From positions 1 to 52,610 of the forward strand of contig NZ_JASLER010000066.1 of NCBI RefSeq assembly GCF_030151085.1: a stretch of DNA of 52,610 bases, read 5' to 3'. How positions within the stretch are numbered: position 1 is the stretch's first letter; the number at the start of each line of letters is the position of its first letter. The notes under the pieces were generated by a model. The model did not search any database. It was not told where the DNA came from and was given only the letters and a program-made list of their open reading frames with translations. A program made the translations under genes and the position numbers. This document shows, piece by piece, positions 8,041-16,736 of this stretch. Source of the DNA: Bacteroides sp. (GTDB taxonomy: Bacteria > Bacteroidota > Bacteroidia > Bacteroidales > Bacteroidaceae).

Positions 8041-9471
8041 ATGAAAAAAAAATATATCTTCTTTCTCCTATTGAGTCTTTTAAGTATCACAGCCTCTGCA
8101 CAAACACTGGCAGAAGCCAAAGACTTTTATGAGAAAGGGCAATATGAAAAAGCTAAACCCATTTTCAAGAAATTCGTCAGCTCGCAACCCGCCAATGGCA
8201 ATTATAATCTGTGGTACGGAGTATGCTGTCTCAATACGGGTGAACCTGTCGAAGCTCTGAAGTATTTAGAAACTGCTGTAAAGAAGCGTATTCCAAGTGG
8301 TCAACTCTACTTAGCACAGAACTATAACGATTTATACCGTTTCGATGAAGCCATCCAAAATTATGAAGAATACATTTCCGATCTTAACCGAAGAAAACGA
8401 CCTGCCGAAGAAGCGGAAAAATTATTAGAGAAAACCAAAGCCAACTTACGCATGCTGAAAGGCGTGGAAGAGGTTTGTTTCATCGATAGCTTTGTTGTAG
8501 ATAAAAAGAACTTCTTGGATGCATATAAAATTAGTCCTGAATCAGGCAAATTATTTATGTACAATGCCTATTTCAAAGACTCAGATAAGAAAGGCGGCAC
8601 GGTATACGAAACAGAATTAGGCAATAAAGTCTACTATAGTGAACAACAACCGGACGGAACTCTAAGCATACTTTCTCGCAATAAATTGCTGGATAATTGG
8701 AGCAATGGAAGTCTGCTTCCCGGAAGTATTAACGAAGCAATCAATGCCAACTATCCATTCGTACTTACAGATGGAGTAACCATTTATTATGCGGCAGATG
8801 GTCCGTCTTCAATAGGTGGATATGATATATTCGTCACTCGTTACAATACAAATACTGATTCTTACCTGACACCTGATAACGTCGGGATGCCATTCAATTC
8901 GCCGTATAACGATTATATGTATGTGATCGACGAGTTCAATGATCTGGGTTGGTTTGCATCCGACAGATTTCAACCGGACGATAAAGTTTGTATTTATGTT
9001 TTCATCCCCAATTCGTCCAAACAAGTCTATAATTATGAAAGTATGGATTTAAAGAAGCTAGTTCAATTAGCAGAAATACATTCCATAAAAGACACATGGA
9101 AGGATGCCAGTGCCGTAAAAGCAGCTAAAGAAAGGCTTAAAAACATAGGCAACGAAAAACAACAGACAACCAAGAACTATGATTTCGAATTCATTATTGA
9201 TGATCATACAACATACTACCAGCTAAGCGATTTCCGTTCTCCGCAAGCCAAAGCTTTATTCAGTAAATACAGCCAATTAGAGAAAAGCTATAAGCAACAA
9301 TCCACCAAGTTAGAAGATATGCGTACATGGTATTCACGTGCCAGTGCAGATGAAAAGGCAAAAATGTCGGCAGCAATTCTTGATTTAGAAAAAAATATAC
9401 AGCAAGTATCCGCACAAATGAAAGATACCGCTATACAAATTCGCAATTTAGAAAAACAAACCATCAAATAA
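8041..9471 (+). CDS. Exported TPR protein with PD40-type propeller repeats
   Basis: 476-aa periplasmic or outer-membrane protein. A signal peptide (residues 1-21, ending ITASAQ) is followed by TPR-like helices (LAEAKDFYEKGQYEKAKPIFKKF and later repeats, residues 22-135). A beta-propeller-like region follows (YYAADGPSSIGGYDIFVTRYN near residue 250 is a PD40/WD40-like signature), and then a C-terminal coiled coil rich in Lys/Glu/Gln (about 400-475). This architecture is common in Bacteroidetes envelope proteins related to OmpA/Pal-associated factors. Precise function unknown. Followed after 8 bp by the NfeD gene. Confidence 0.78.
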   Translation: MKKKYIFFLLLSLLSITASAQTLAEAKDFYEKGQYEKAKPIFKKFVSSQPANGNYNLWYGVCCLNTGEPVEALKYLETAVKKRIPSGQLYLAQNYNDLYRFDEAIQNYEEYISDLNRRKRPAEEAEKLLEKTKANLRMLKGVEEVCFIDSFVVDKKNFLDAYKISPESGKLFMYNAYFKDSDKKGGTVYETELGNKVYYSEQQPDGTLSILSRNKLLDNWSNGSLLPGSINEAINANYPFVLTDGVTIYYAADGPSSIGGYDIFVTRYNTNTDSYLTPDNVGMPFNSPYNDYMYVIDEFNDLGWFASDRFQPDDKVCIYVFIPNSSKQVYNYESMDLKKLVQLAEIHSIKDTWKDASAVKAAKERLKNIGNEKQQTTKNYDFEFIIDDHTTYYQLSDFRSPQAKALFSKYSQLEKSYKQQSTKLEDMRTWYSRASADEKAKMSAAILDLEKNIQQVSAQMKDTAIQIRNLEKQTIK

Positions 9472-9479
9472 GACAAGCT

Positions 9480-9950
9480 ATGGATATACTAATCATTACG
9501 ATACTGATTATCGCAGCAGTTATTCTGTTTTTAGTGGAATTATTTATAATTCCGGGTATCAGTGTTGCCGGTTTTATGGCCGGAGGCTGCATTATCTTTG
9601 CCAACTATTATGCTTTTGCCTATATGGGAACACTGGAAGGCTTCATCACGCTTGCAGTATCTGCCATAACCTGCACAGGTTCGTTAGTTTGGTTTATGCG
9701 TTCCAAAACACTGGATAAGCTAGCATTGAAAAAGGACATCACCTCTAAGGTGGATCGTAGTGCCGAAGAGAAAGTTAAAGTCGGAGATACCGGTATTACT
9801 ACTACACGGCTGGCACTTATCGGTTATGCCGAAATCAATGGAAACATTGTAGAAGTAAAGTCTATGGATGGTTTTCTAAATGAAAAGACCCCCATCATAG
9901 TAAGCCGTATCACAGATGGCGTGCTTCTGGTTGAAAAATTTAAAAACTAA
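9480..9950 (+). CDS. NfeD-family membrane protein
   Basis: 156-aa protein with two or three N-terminal transmembrane helices (about 3-22, 27-46, 50-70) and a soluble C-terminal domain of about 70 aa (VGDTGITTTRLALIGYAEINGNIVEV), which has the OB-fold pattern of NfeD. NfeD proteins partner flotillin-like proteins in membrane microdomains, and a floA gene follows after 24 bp, which supports the call. Confidence 0.88.
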   Translation: MDILIITILIIAAVILFLVELFIIPGISVAGFMAGGCIIFANYYAFAYMGTLEGFITLAVSAITCTGSLVWFMRSKTLDKLALKKDITSKVDRSAEEKVKVGDTGITTTRLALIGYAEINGNIVEVKSMDGFLNEKTPIIVSRITDGVLLVEKFKN

Positions 9951-9974
9951 TATTCACTTAATACTTGACAATTT

Positions 9975-10973
9975 ATGGATCCGAGTACTTTGTATTTAAC
10001 GGCTTTCCTCGTAGTGGGAGGCATTATCTTTTTGGTTCTATTTTTCCATTATGTACCATTTTTCCTGTGGCTGTCCGCCAAGGTTTCGGGAGTTAATATT
10101 TCGTTGGTACAGCTATTCCTTATGCGCATTCGTAACGTACCTCCATACGTTCTCGTACCCGCAATGATCGAGGCTCACAAAGCCGGTTTAAAAACAATTA
10201 CCCGCGACGAACTAGAAGCGCATTATCTCGCCGGAGGACACGTCGAGAGAGTAGTGCATGCCTTAGTATCCGCTTCTAAAGCCAACATCGAACTTCCTTT
10301 CCAAATGGCAACTGCTATCGACCTTGCCGGTCGTGACGTATTCGAAGCCGTGCAAATGTCAGTAAACCCTAAAGTGATTGATACACCGCCGGTAACAGCA
10401 GTAGCTAAAGATGGTATTCAGTTGATAGCCAAAGCCCGTGTTACGGTACGTGCCAATATCCGCCAGTTAGTGGGTGGAGCTGGTGAAGATACTATCCTTG
10501 CACGTGTAGGTGAAGGTATCGTTTCTTCTATCGGTTCATCCGAAAGTCACAAGACTGTATTGGAAAATCCGGATTCTATATCTAAGTTAGTGCTCCGTAA
10601 AGGCTTGGATGCCGGAACTGCATTCGAAATCTTATCCATTGATATCGCTGATATTGACATAGGTAAGAATATCGGTGCCGCCCTGCAAATAGACCAGGCA
10701 AATGCCGATAAGAACATTGCCCAAGCTAAAGCAGAGGAACGTCGTGCAATGGCAGTAGCTAGTGAACAAGAAATGAAGGCTAAAGCACAAGAAGCCCGTG
10801 CCAAGGTTATCGAAGCAGAAGCAGAAGTTCCTAAAGCTATGGCGGAAGCATTCCGTAATGGTAATTTGGGAATCATGGACTATTATCGGATGAAGAATAT
10901 CGAAGCCGATACCTCCATGCGTGAAAACATTGCAAAACCTACCACCACGCCTAACCAACCGTTAAGCAAATAA
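9975..10973 (+). CDS. floA: Flotillin-like protein FloA
   Basis: 332-aa scaffold of membrane microdomains. A hydrophobic hairpin lies near residues 7-30. An SPFH/PHB-like domain follows (VNPKVIDTPPVTAVAKDGIQL, near residue 135), then a long Ala/Glu-rich helical region with repeated KAEERRAMAVASEQEMKAKA-type heptads (about 245-300) that mediates oligomerization. Length equals the usual 325-335 aa of FloA. It forms a two-gene unit with the upstream NfeD gene and is followed by a strong terminator. Confidence 0.93.
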   Translation: MDPSTLYLTAFLVVGGIIFLVLFFHYVPFFLWLSAKVSGVNISLVQLFLMRIRNVPPYVLVPAMIEAHKAGLKTITRDELEAHYLAGGHVERVVHALVSASKANIELPFQMATAIDLAGRDVFEAVQMSVNPKVIDTPPVTAVAKDGIQLIAKARVTVRANIRQLVGGAGEDTILARVGEGIVSSIGSSESHKTVLENPDSISKLVLRKGLDAGTAFEILSIDIADIDIGKNIGAALQIDQANADKNIAQAKAEERRAMAVASEQEMKAKAQEARAKVIEAEAEVPKAMAEAFRNGNLGIMDYYRMKNIEADTSMRENIAKPTTTPNQPLSK

Positions 10974-10995
10974 CCGGGAAAATAACAGATGAAAA

Positions 10996-11040
10996 TGCCG
11001 GCACCGGTGAACAGAAACCGGTTTCCGGCGTTTTCTTTTT
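10996..11040 (+). terminator. Terminator after floA
   Basis: GC-rich imperfect stem (GCCGGCACCGGT / ACCGGTTTCCGGC) around a GAACAGAA loop, followed by GTTTTCTTTTT. Confidence 0.88.
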
Positions 11041-11069
11041 ATATACGAATTAACTAATCATCCTGTAGT

Positions 11070-11948
11070 ATGAAAAAATATTTTGCATCTTCCGAACTAA
11101 TTATCAATGACGACGGTTCAGTATTTCACCTCCACGTAAAACCCGAATGGCTGGCTGACAAGGTCATCTTAGTAGGCGATCCCGGACGAGTAGCTTTAGT
11201 TGCTTCTCATTTTGAGAACAAAGAATGCGAAGTAGAGAGTCGTGAATTTAATACTATCACCGGTACATATAAAGGCAAACGGATCACAGTAGTATCTACA
11301 GGTATCGGCTGTGACAATATCGATATAGTAATGAATGAGTTGGATGCTCTGGCAAACATCGATTTCCAAACGCGCGAAGAAAAACCCCAATTACGCCAAT
11401 TGGAACTGGTACGAATTGGTACTTGCGGTGGTTTGCAGCCCTATACTCCTGTAGGGACTTTTATCTGTTCTGAGAAATCTATTGGACTGGATGGCCTGCT
11501 GAACTTCTACGCCGGACGTAATTCGGTTTGCGACCTGGCATTTGAACGTGCTTTCTTGAACCACATGGGATGGTCAGGTAATCTATGTGCCCCTGCCCCT
11601 TATGTAATTGATGCTAATGCCGAATTAATAGACCGCATTGCCAAAGACGATATGGTACGTGGCGTGACGATTGCTGCTGGTGGATTCTTTGGCCCACAAG
11701 GGCGCGAACTTCGCGTTCCACTCGCCGATCCACATCAAAATGATAAGATTGAGAAGTTTGAGTATAACGGTTACCGCATCACTAATTTCGAAATGGAGAG
11801 CTCCGCATTAGCAGGTCTGAGCCGATTGATGGGACACAAAGCCATGACAGTTTGCATGGTGATTGCCAATCGCCTGATTAAAGAAGCTAATACAGGATAT
11901 AAAAACACGATTGATACTCTAATCAAAACGGTGTTAGACAGAATTTAA
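11070..11948 (+). CDS. Nucleoside phosphorylase (uridine phosphorylase-like)
   Basis: 292-aa NP-I superfamily enzyme, expected to cleave nucleosides with phosphate in pyrimidine or purine salvage. Phosphate-binding GDPGRV lies near residues 37-42, a second block VRIGTCGG near 110-117, and the nucleoside-binding NFEMESSAL near 238-246. Its size is slightly above E. coli Udp (253 aa), as in Bacteroides homologs. The substrate is not fixed by sequence. The gene lies between a terminator and a bidirectional terminator, so it is probably monocistronic. Confidence 0.87.
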   Translation: MKKYFASSELIINDDGSVFHLHVKPEWLADKVILVGDPGRVALVASHFENKECEVESREFNTITGTYKGKRITVVSTGIGCDNIDIVMNELDALANIDFQTREEKPQLRQLELVRIGTCGGLQPYTPVGTFICSEKSIGLDGLLNFYAGRNSVCDLAFERAFLNHMGWSGNLCAPAPYVIDANAELIDRIAKDDMVRGVTIAAGGFFGPQGRELRVPLADPHQNDKIEKFEYNGYRITNFEMESSALAGLSRLMGHKAMTVCMVIANRLIKEANTGYKNTIDTLIKTVLDRI

Positions 11949-11964
11949 TCCAGTATTCCACCTA

Positions 11965-12016
11965 TATAAACAAAACATCTCTTCCTCTTATTTGAGGAAG
12001 AGATGTTTTGTTTATA
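11965..12016. terminator. Bidirectional terminator between convergent genes
   Basis: Perfect 23-bp inverted repeat (arms 11965-11987 and 11994-12016) with a 6-nt loop TTATTT. A/T-rich outer ends give U-tracts in both directions. It separates the phosphorylase gene from the convergent hybrid kinase gene. Confidence 0.92.
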
Positions 12017-12036
12017 TATCACCTCAAAGAATATTC

Positions 12037-13974
12037 TTAAATATACTTGCTGATAGTTTCGGATAATTTCTCAAAAGTATATGGTTTCGAAATAACATCA
12101 TTACATCCGGCGGCTAAGGCTTGTTGTTGCTCAATAAAAAAAGCATTAGCAGTCACTGCAATAATGGGCAAATTAGGAGCTATTGTGCGTATCTTCTCCG
12201 TAGCCTGTACACCATTCATGATAGGCATACGTATATCCATCAATATCAAATCCGGTTGTTCACGAAGGAAACTGTTTACAGCTTCTTCACCGTTTACTGC
12301 CCATGAGATGGTATAATCTTTTTTTAACAGAACATTTATCTGCAAATAATTCGACTCAGTATCTTCAACAATAAGAATTTTCTTACGTTTGGACGAAATT
12401 TGTCCTTTATCATCAAGTTTTTCGATCAATTCTCCATGAACACTCTGAGTTACCTGCTGATAAGGCAAATATACCATAAATGTACTGCCAACTCCTACTT
12501 CTGACTCTACATCCATCTTACCTCCCAGTCTTTCAACTATACTTTGGCAAATAGAGAGTCCCAAACCAGTGCCTTGCACAAAGTCGTTCAGTTTCTCAAA
12601 GCGATTAAATATCAAAGGCAATTTCTCCTTTGGAATACCACATCCTGTATCCGACACATAAATCTTCAAATATTCGTCTTGCAACTCAGTACCTAGAGTT
12701 ATATTACCTTCTTCCGTATTTTTAATAGCATTGGACAAGAAATTAAATAGCACCTGCGTAAGTCGGTTACGGTCAGTCAATATCCATAAATCCTCTTTCA
12801 GTCCTTCAACATGCAAACGTACATTTGACTTCATCTTCAGGCGATGAATCTTTTCCATCTCAACTATCAACGCCCTCATTTCAGTCAATTGGATATTCAT
12901 TTCCGATTTTCCTGATTCTATTCGTGACAAGTCGAGAATATCATTTATAAGCTGCAAAAGCAAATTACTGTTTTTCTGAATAATACCCAAGTATTCAGAC
13001 TTTTCTTCTTCACTTTCAGTTAAAGCTATAATCTCAGAGAAGCCTACAATCGCATTCAACGGAGTACGTATCTCGTGACTCATATTAGCCAGGAATACAG
13101 ATTTCATTCGGTCAGCCTCTTCCGCCCGTTGCTTGGCTTCTATCAACTCATTGGAACGCTGCACACGGTCACCAATATCATGTATTAATGCCAAAGCTTT
13201 ATTACCTTCAAACGGTGCGATTCGTGCTTGGAAATAACGTCTTTCATGACCGGGCACATCCAAAGGATACTCTATTTCCTTCAACTGCCCATCCTTCAAG
13301 CACTGACGTATATTTCTTACAAACAAATCACTGACTTCAGGTGAATAAACCAAGCGACCATCCGTTCCTATCAATTCCGCTGCATTATGCAGCAACACTG
13401 TGTTCGAAGCCATCAATATGTCTTGGAAAAAGAAATTATCATCAAAAATAAAGATGAATTCAGGCAGAGCTTCGATGATCTTCCAGTTTCTTTCTTCTAA
13501 TTGGCGAATCTTCTCCTCACGTTCACATTGTTCTGTCACGTTAACAGCATAGCAGAATAGTTTTTCCGGCAGACCATCATGACCTCTCTGAACATCTAAA
13601 AAATGATCTTCCAACCAAATTATTTCACCCTTACTACCTATACAGCGAACACGCAACATTGATTTTTCCTGATTATTCACTTTCTCATAGAATCTATCCA
13701 GTGACACTAAATGTCGGTCATCGGGATGGACGCATTCACAAAATTCTTCCAAATTTTTATAGCGAATGCCTACTTTATCCAAACCTAATATATGAAAGTA
13801 TTTTTCATTGAAAGTACACTCTTTCGTTTTAATGTCATATTCCCAAAGTGCAATCTGATGGGCAGCTAATACAGAAGTAACTTTATGAAGCTTCAATTCC
13901 AAATCCCCGATCTCTTCTGATTTACCCGAACCAAGAGGATTATTATCAGAAATATTGTCTAAATTCTGTTGCAT
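12037..13974 (-). CDS. PAS-containing hybrid sensor histidine kinase
   Basis: About 645-aa soluble hybrid kinase. The ATG at 13974 is preferred; the frame runs on upstream to 14052 but without domain sequence. Two PAS-like segments (about 30-155 and 160-270) precede a HisKA dimerization domain with the phospho-acceptor motif MSHEIRTPLN. A HATPase domain follows with N-box FNFLSNAIKNTEEG, G1 DTGCGIP and G2 GTGLGLS. At the end is a receiver domain with VEDTESN, LILMDIRMP (phospho-Asp) and AVTANAF. There are no transmembrane helices, so it likely senses a cytoplasmic signal. No cognate DNA-binding regulator is adjacent. Confidence 0.93.
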   Translation of the reverse strand: MQQNLDNISDNNPLGSGKSEEIGDLELKLHKVTSVLAAHQIALWEYDIKTKECTFNEKYFHILGLDKVGIRYKNLEEFCECVHPDDRHLVSLDRFYEKVNNQEKSMLRVRCIGSKGEIIWLEDHFLDVQRGHDGLPEKLFCYAVNVTEQCEREEKIRQLEERNWKIIEALPEFIFIFDDNFFFQDILMASNTVLLHNAAELIGTDGRLVYSPEVSDLFVRNIRQCLKDGQLKEIEYPLDVPGHERRYFQARIAPFEGNKALALIHDIGDRVQRSNELIEAKQRAEEADRMKSVFLANMSHEIRTPLNAIVGFSEIIALTESEEEKSEYLGIIQKNSNLLLQLINDILDLSRIESGKSEMNIQLTEMRALIVEMEKIHRLKMKSNVRLHVEGLKEDLWILTDRNRLTQVLFNFLSNAIKNTEEGNITLGTELQDEYLKIYVSDTGCGIPKEKLPLIFNRFEKLNDFVQGTGLGLSICQSIVERLGGKMDVESEVGVGSTFMVYLPYQQVTQSVHGELIEKLDDKGQISSKRKKILIVEDTESNYLQINVLLKKDYTISWAVNGEEAVNSFLREQPDLILMDIRMPIMNGVQATEKIRTIAPNLPIIAVTANAFFIEQQQALAAGCNDVISKPYTFEKLSETISKYI

Positions 13975-14071
13975 AGTGGTTTTTATCGATGCTAAATGTA
14001 TTATAACTGAGCAAATATAATAAAAAAGAGGAACTTGTATCAAATCGCACATATTTATTTATCTAAATGGC

Positions 14072-14079
14072 TATCTTTG
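14072..14079 (+). promoter_or_regulatory. -7 element upstream of mnmE
   Basis: TATCTTTG matches TAnnTTTG, 20 bp before the mnmE start. The -33 region has no clear TTG. Confidence 0.5.
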
Positions 14080-14098
14080 TACTCCAAAACAATCAAAT

Positions 14099-15487
14099 AT
14101 GATGAATCAAGACACCATTTGTGCCATTGCTACCGCTCAGGGAGGCGCAATCGGAACCATCCGTATTTCAGGACCGGACGCCATACAGATCACAAGCAGT
14201 ATCTTTGTACCAGTGAAAGCAGAAAAGAAACTGACGGAATGTAAACCATACAGTCTTACATTCGGGCGTATATATGAAGGTACGGAAATCATAGATGAAG
14301 TTCTCGTCAGCATATTCCGTAATCCGCATTCCTATACAGGAGAAGATAGCACCGAAATAACTTGTCATGGTTCCAATTACATTCTGCAAAAAGTCTTGCA
14401 ATTACTTATCAAAAATGGTTGTCGCATGGCACAACCGGGTGAATTTACTCAACGGGCTTTTCTTAATGGTAAGATGGATTTAAGTCAGGCAGAAGCCGTT
14501 GCCGACCTTATCGCTTCTTCTTCCGCCGCCACTCATCGCCTTGCCATGAGCCAAATGCGAGGTGGCTTTAGTAAAGAACTTACTGCATTGCGCGACCAAT
14601 TGTTACATTTCACCTCTCTTATAGAACTGGAACTTGATTTCAGCGACCATGAAGAATTAGAATTTGCAGATCGTTCTGAACTTCATTTATTGGCTGATAA
14701 CATAGAAAAAGTAATATCACGTCTGGTACATTCATTCAGTGTAGGTAATGCCATTAAAAACGGCATCCCTGTAGCCATCATCGGTGAAACAAATGCAGGC
14801 AAATCCACTTTGTTAAATGCTTTGCTGAACGAAGAAAAGGCTATTGTCAGCGACATTCATGGAACAACCCGTGATGTGATTGAAGATACAGTCAACATAG
14901 GTGGCATTACTTTCCGCTTTATAGATACAGCTGGTATCAGAGAGACAAATGATACCATTGAAAGTTTGGGTATTGAGCGTACTTTCCAGAAGTTAGACCA
15001 AGCTGAAATTGTGCTTTGGATGATAGATACTACAGATGCATCCTCTCAAATCGCACAGTTATCAGAACAGATACTCCCCCGTTGCGAAGAAAAGCAACTG
15101 ATTCTTGTATTCAATAAAGCCGATTTAGTACAAGATACCTCAAGTATCGTCACAACAGACTTTCCGAAAAATGTAAAGTCCATCTTCATCTCTGCCAAGA
15201 GAAGAACGAATATCGATGAGCTGCAACAGATATTAATAGCAGCCGCCAATCTGCCTACAGTTACTCAAAATGATATCATTGTCACCAATATCCGCCACTA
15301 CGAAGCTTTAACCCATGCATTAGAAGCTATCCAACGTGTTCAGCAGGGTTTGGCAAATAATCTTTCCGGTGATTTTGTATCACAGGATATTCGGGAGTGT
15401 ATTTTCCATTTGAGCGATATTGCCGGACAAGTGACAAATGATATGGTCTTGCAAAATATTTTCCTGCACTTCTGCATCGGGAAATAA
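14099..15487 (+). CDS. mnmE: tRNA modification GTPase MnmE (TrmE)
   Basis: 462-aa GTPase which, with MnmG, makes cmnm5U34 in tRNA. An N-terminal THF-binding domain (TICAIATAQGGAIGTIRISGPDA) is followed by a helical domain. The inserted G domain has G1 GETNAGKST, the switch region GTTRDVIEDT, G3 DTAGIRET and G4 NKADL. The protein ends in the invariant FCIGK. Starts at 14099 or 14102 (ATGATG). Its last five codons overlap the 17-bp attL-like sequence of the mobile element, so the 3' end seen here may be partly supplied by the element while leaving the protein intact. Confidence 0.97.
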   Translation: MMNQDTICAIATAQGGAIGTIRISGPDAIQITSSIFVPVKAEKKLTECKPYSLTFGRIYEGTEIIDEVLVSIFRNPHSYTGEDSTEITCHGSNYILQKVLQLLIKNGCRMAQPGEFTQRAFLNGKMDLSQAEAVADLIASSSAATHRLAMSQMRGGFSKELTALRDQLLHFTSLIELELDFSDHEELEFADRSELHLLADNIEKVISRLVHSFSVGNAIKNGIPVAIIGETNAGKSTLLNALLNEEKAIVSDIHGTTRDVIEDTVNIGGITFRFIDTAGIRETNDTIESLGIERTFQKLDQAEIVLWMIDTTDASSQIAQLSEQILPRCEEKQLILVFNKADLVQDTSSIVTTDFPKNVKSIFISAKRRTNIDELQQILIAAANLPTVTQNDIIVTNIRHYEALTHALEAIQRVQQGLANNLSGDFVSQDIRECIFHLSDIAGQVTNDMVLQNIFLHFCIGK

Positions 15488-15489
15488 TT
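15473..15489 (+). other. Putative attL core at the mnmE 3' end
   Basis: TGCATCGGGAAATAATT covers the last codons and stop of mnmE. It recurs as TGCATCGGAAAGTAATT at 38259-38275 (15 of 17 identical). SGI1 of Salmonella is known to use the same position, the last 18 bp of trmE/thdF, as its attachment site. Confidence 0.8.
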
Positions 15490-15529
15490 GCTGATTACCA
15501 ACGATTAACATATATCACAAATGATTACT

Positions 15530-15560
15530 AAGGCGTTCATAATGAACGCCTTTTCTTTTT
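15530..15560 (+). terminator. Terminator downstream of mnmE
   Basis: Stem AAGGCGTTCA / TGAACGCCTT with loop TAA, then TTCTTTTT. It lies inside the element by the att assignment, so the element may itself supply the mnmE terminator. Confidence 0.88.
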
Positions 15561-15671
15561 GGCACTTAGGCGATGATTATCGTTTTTAGTGCATTTTCAG
15601 CTCATTTTTGTACCGCATTTGGCTCTCGGACGGGGTTTCTAAAAAATCGTAGAGAAAGGTAGTAGAGAAAC

Positions 15672-15706
15672 TTTACGCCATTTTACACGGTTTTACGGGA
15701 TTTTAC
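15672..15706 (+). repeat. Four TTTAC repeats at exact 10-bp spacing
   Basis: TTTAC begins at 15672, 15682, 15692 and 15702, each followed by a GC-containing half (GCCAT, ACGGT, GGGAT, AGAAA). The helical phasing and the place about 185 bp inside attL suggest binding sites for the integrase arm domain or for the adjacent HTH protein. Confidence 0.6.
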
Positions 15707-15736
15707 AGAAATAACAGAGAGCTAATACGAATTAAA

Positions 15737-16642
15737 ATGAGTAGTAACATTGACATTAAGAAGATTTGTAGCTGGTGTGGTACTGAATTTATCGCCCACA
15801 AAACTACAACTACATGTTGTTCGCACAGGTGTGCAAATGCACTGTACAAAAAGAAAAAGCGAGACGAAGTAATCAAAGTGAATAATCAGTTTACAGAGAA
15901 AATCGTACTTGAAAAGCCTATCGAAAGGATAAAAGACAAACCTTTTATCACAATCACAGAAGCTGCTGTCTATTTGGGTGTCACTCGCCCAACTTTATAC
16001 AGCTATCTAAAAAATGGAGAGTTAAAAGCCTCTCGGTTGGGCTGTAAATATCTACTGCGAAAAGAGGATATTGACGAGCTATTTAACCGTCCGACAGAAT
16101 TTCGCATCCAATCTAAAGAGCGTGCCCCTATCACCGAGTTCTATACCACAGCCGAAGTCAAAGAGAAATACAATGTAGTTGACTCATGGATATTCGTTGT
16201 AGCTAAAAAGCACAACATTCCCCGAACCTTCAATCGAGGCAAAACCTATTGGAGTAAAAAACATATCGATAACTATTTTGCTAAGAAAGCAGCCAATCCG
16301 GAAATTGCCGAGTGGTACACCGTACAGGAGATTCAGGATAAATTCGATATGACTTTGGCTGCTATCTATACGCTCGCCTCAAAGAATGCCATCCCTAAAA
16401 AGAAAGAGGGCATCATGGTCTACTACTCCAAAAAGCACTTCGATATTGCCAAAGGCATAGCCCAACCGGACGAGCCACAATACTACACCGTTGCCGAAGC
16501 GATGGAACGCTACAACATGACCCGCGACCAGATATACCACTATGTCAAGGATTATAACATTCCCAAAGTCCGCGAGGGGAAATATACCAAAATCTCAAAG
16601 CCCGATTTAGACAAACTGTTCGAGGCTCCGAAAATCGAATAG
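15737..16642 (+). CDS. Zinc-ribbon protein with four excisionase-like HTH repeats
   Basis: 301-aa DNA-binding protein. An N-terminal zinc finger has CSWCGTEF and CCSHRC (about residues 11-31). An excisionase/MerR-type helix-turn-helix follows (ITITEAAVYLGVTRPTLYSYLKNG, about 71-118). Three more repeats each begin with Y-Y/F-T-x-x-E (EFYTTAEVKEKYNV, EWYTVQEIQDKFDM, QYYTVAEAMERYNM) and end in a K-x-x-D/F helix. The gene sits between the left att region and the integrase and is read in the same direction. A role as recombination directionality factor or element regulator is likely but inferred. Confidence 0.75.
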   Translation: MSSNIDIKKICSWCGTEFIAHKTTTTCCSHRCANALYKKKKRDEVIKVNNQFTEKIVLEKPIERIKDKPFITITEAAVYLGVTRPTLYSYLKNGELKASRLGCKYLLRKEDIDELFNRPTEFRIQSKERAPITEFYTTAEVKEKYNVVDSWIFVVAKKHNIPRTFNRGKTYWSKKHIDNYFAKKAANPEIAEWYTVQEIQDKFDMTLAAIYTLASKNAIPKKKEGIMVYYSKKHFDIAKGIAQPDEPQYYTVAEAMERYNMTRDQIYHYVKDYNIPKVREGKYTKISKPDLDKLFEAPKIE

Positions 16643-16736
16643 CGGTTATTTGGCGGTTAACGATTTCGCCTACATATCACCGCCCATATTTGTAGCAGAT
16701 TTTTCAACAATTGTAAAACATTAAATATCAATCATT

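Noticed and set aside
10547..10958. Minus-strand ORFs of about 109 codons in floA
   Set aside because: They are shadows of the Ala-rich floA coding sequence on the opposite strand.
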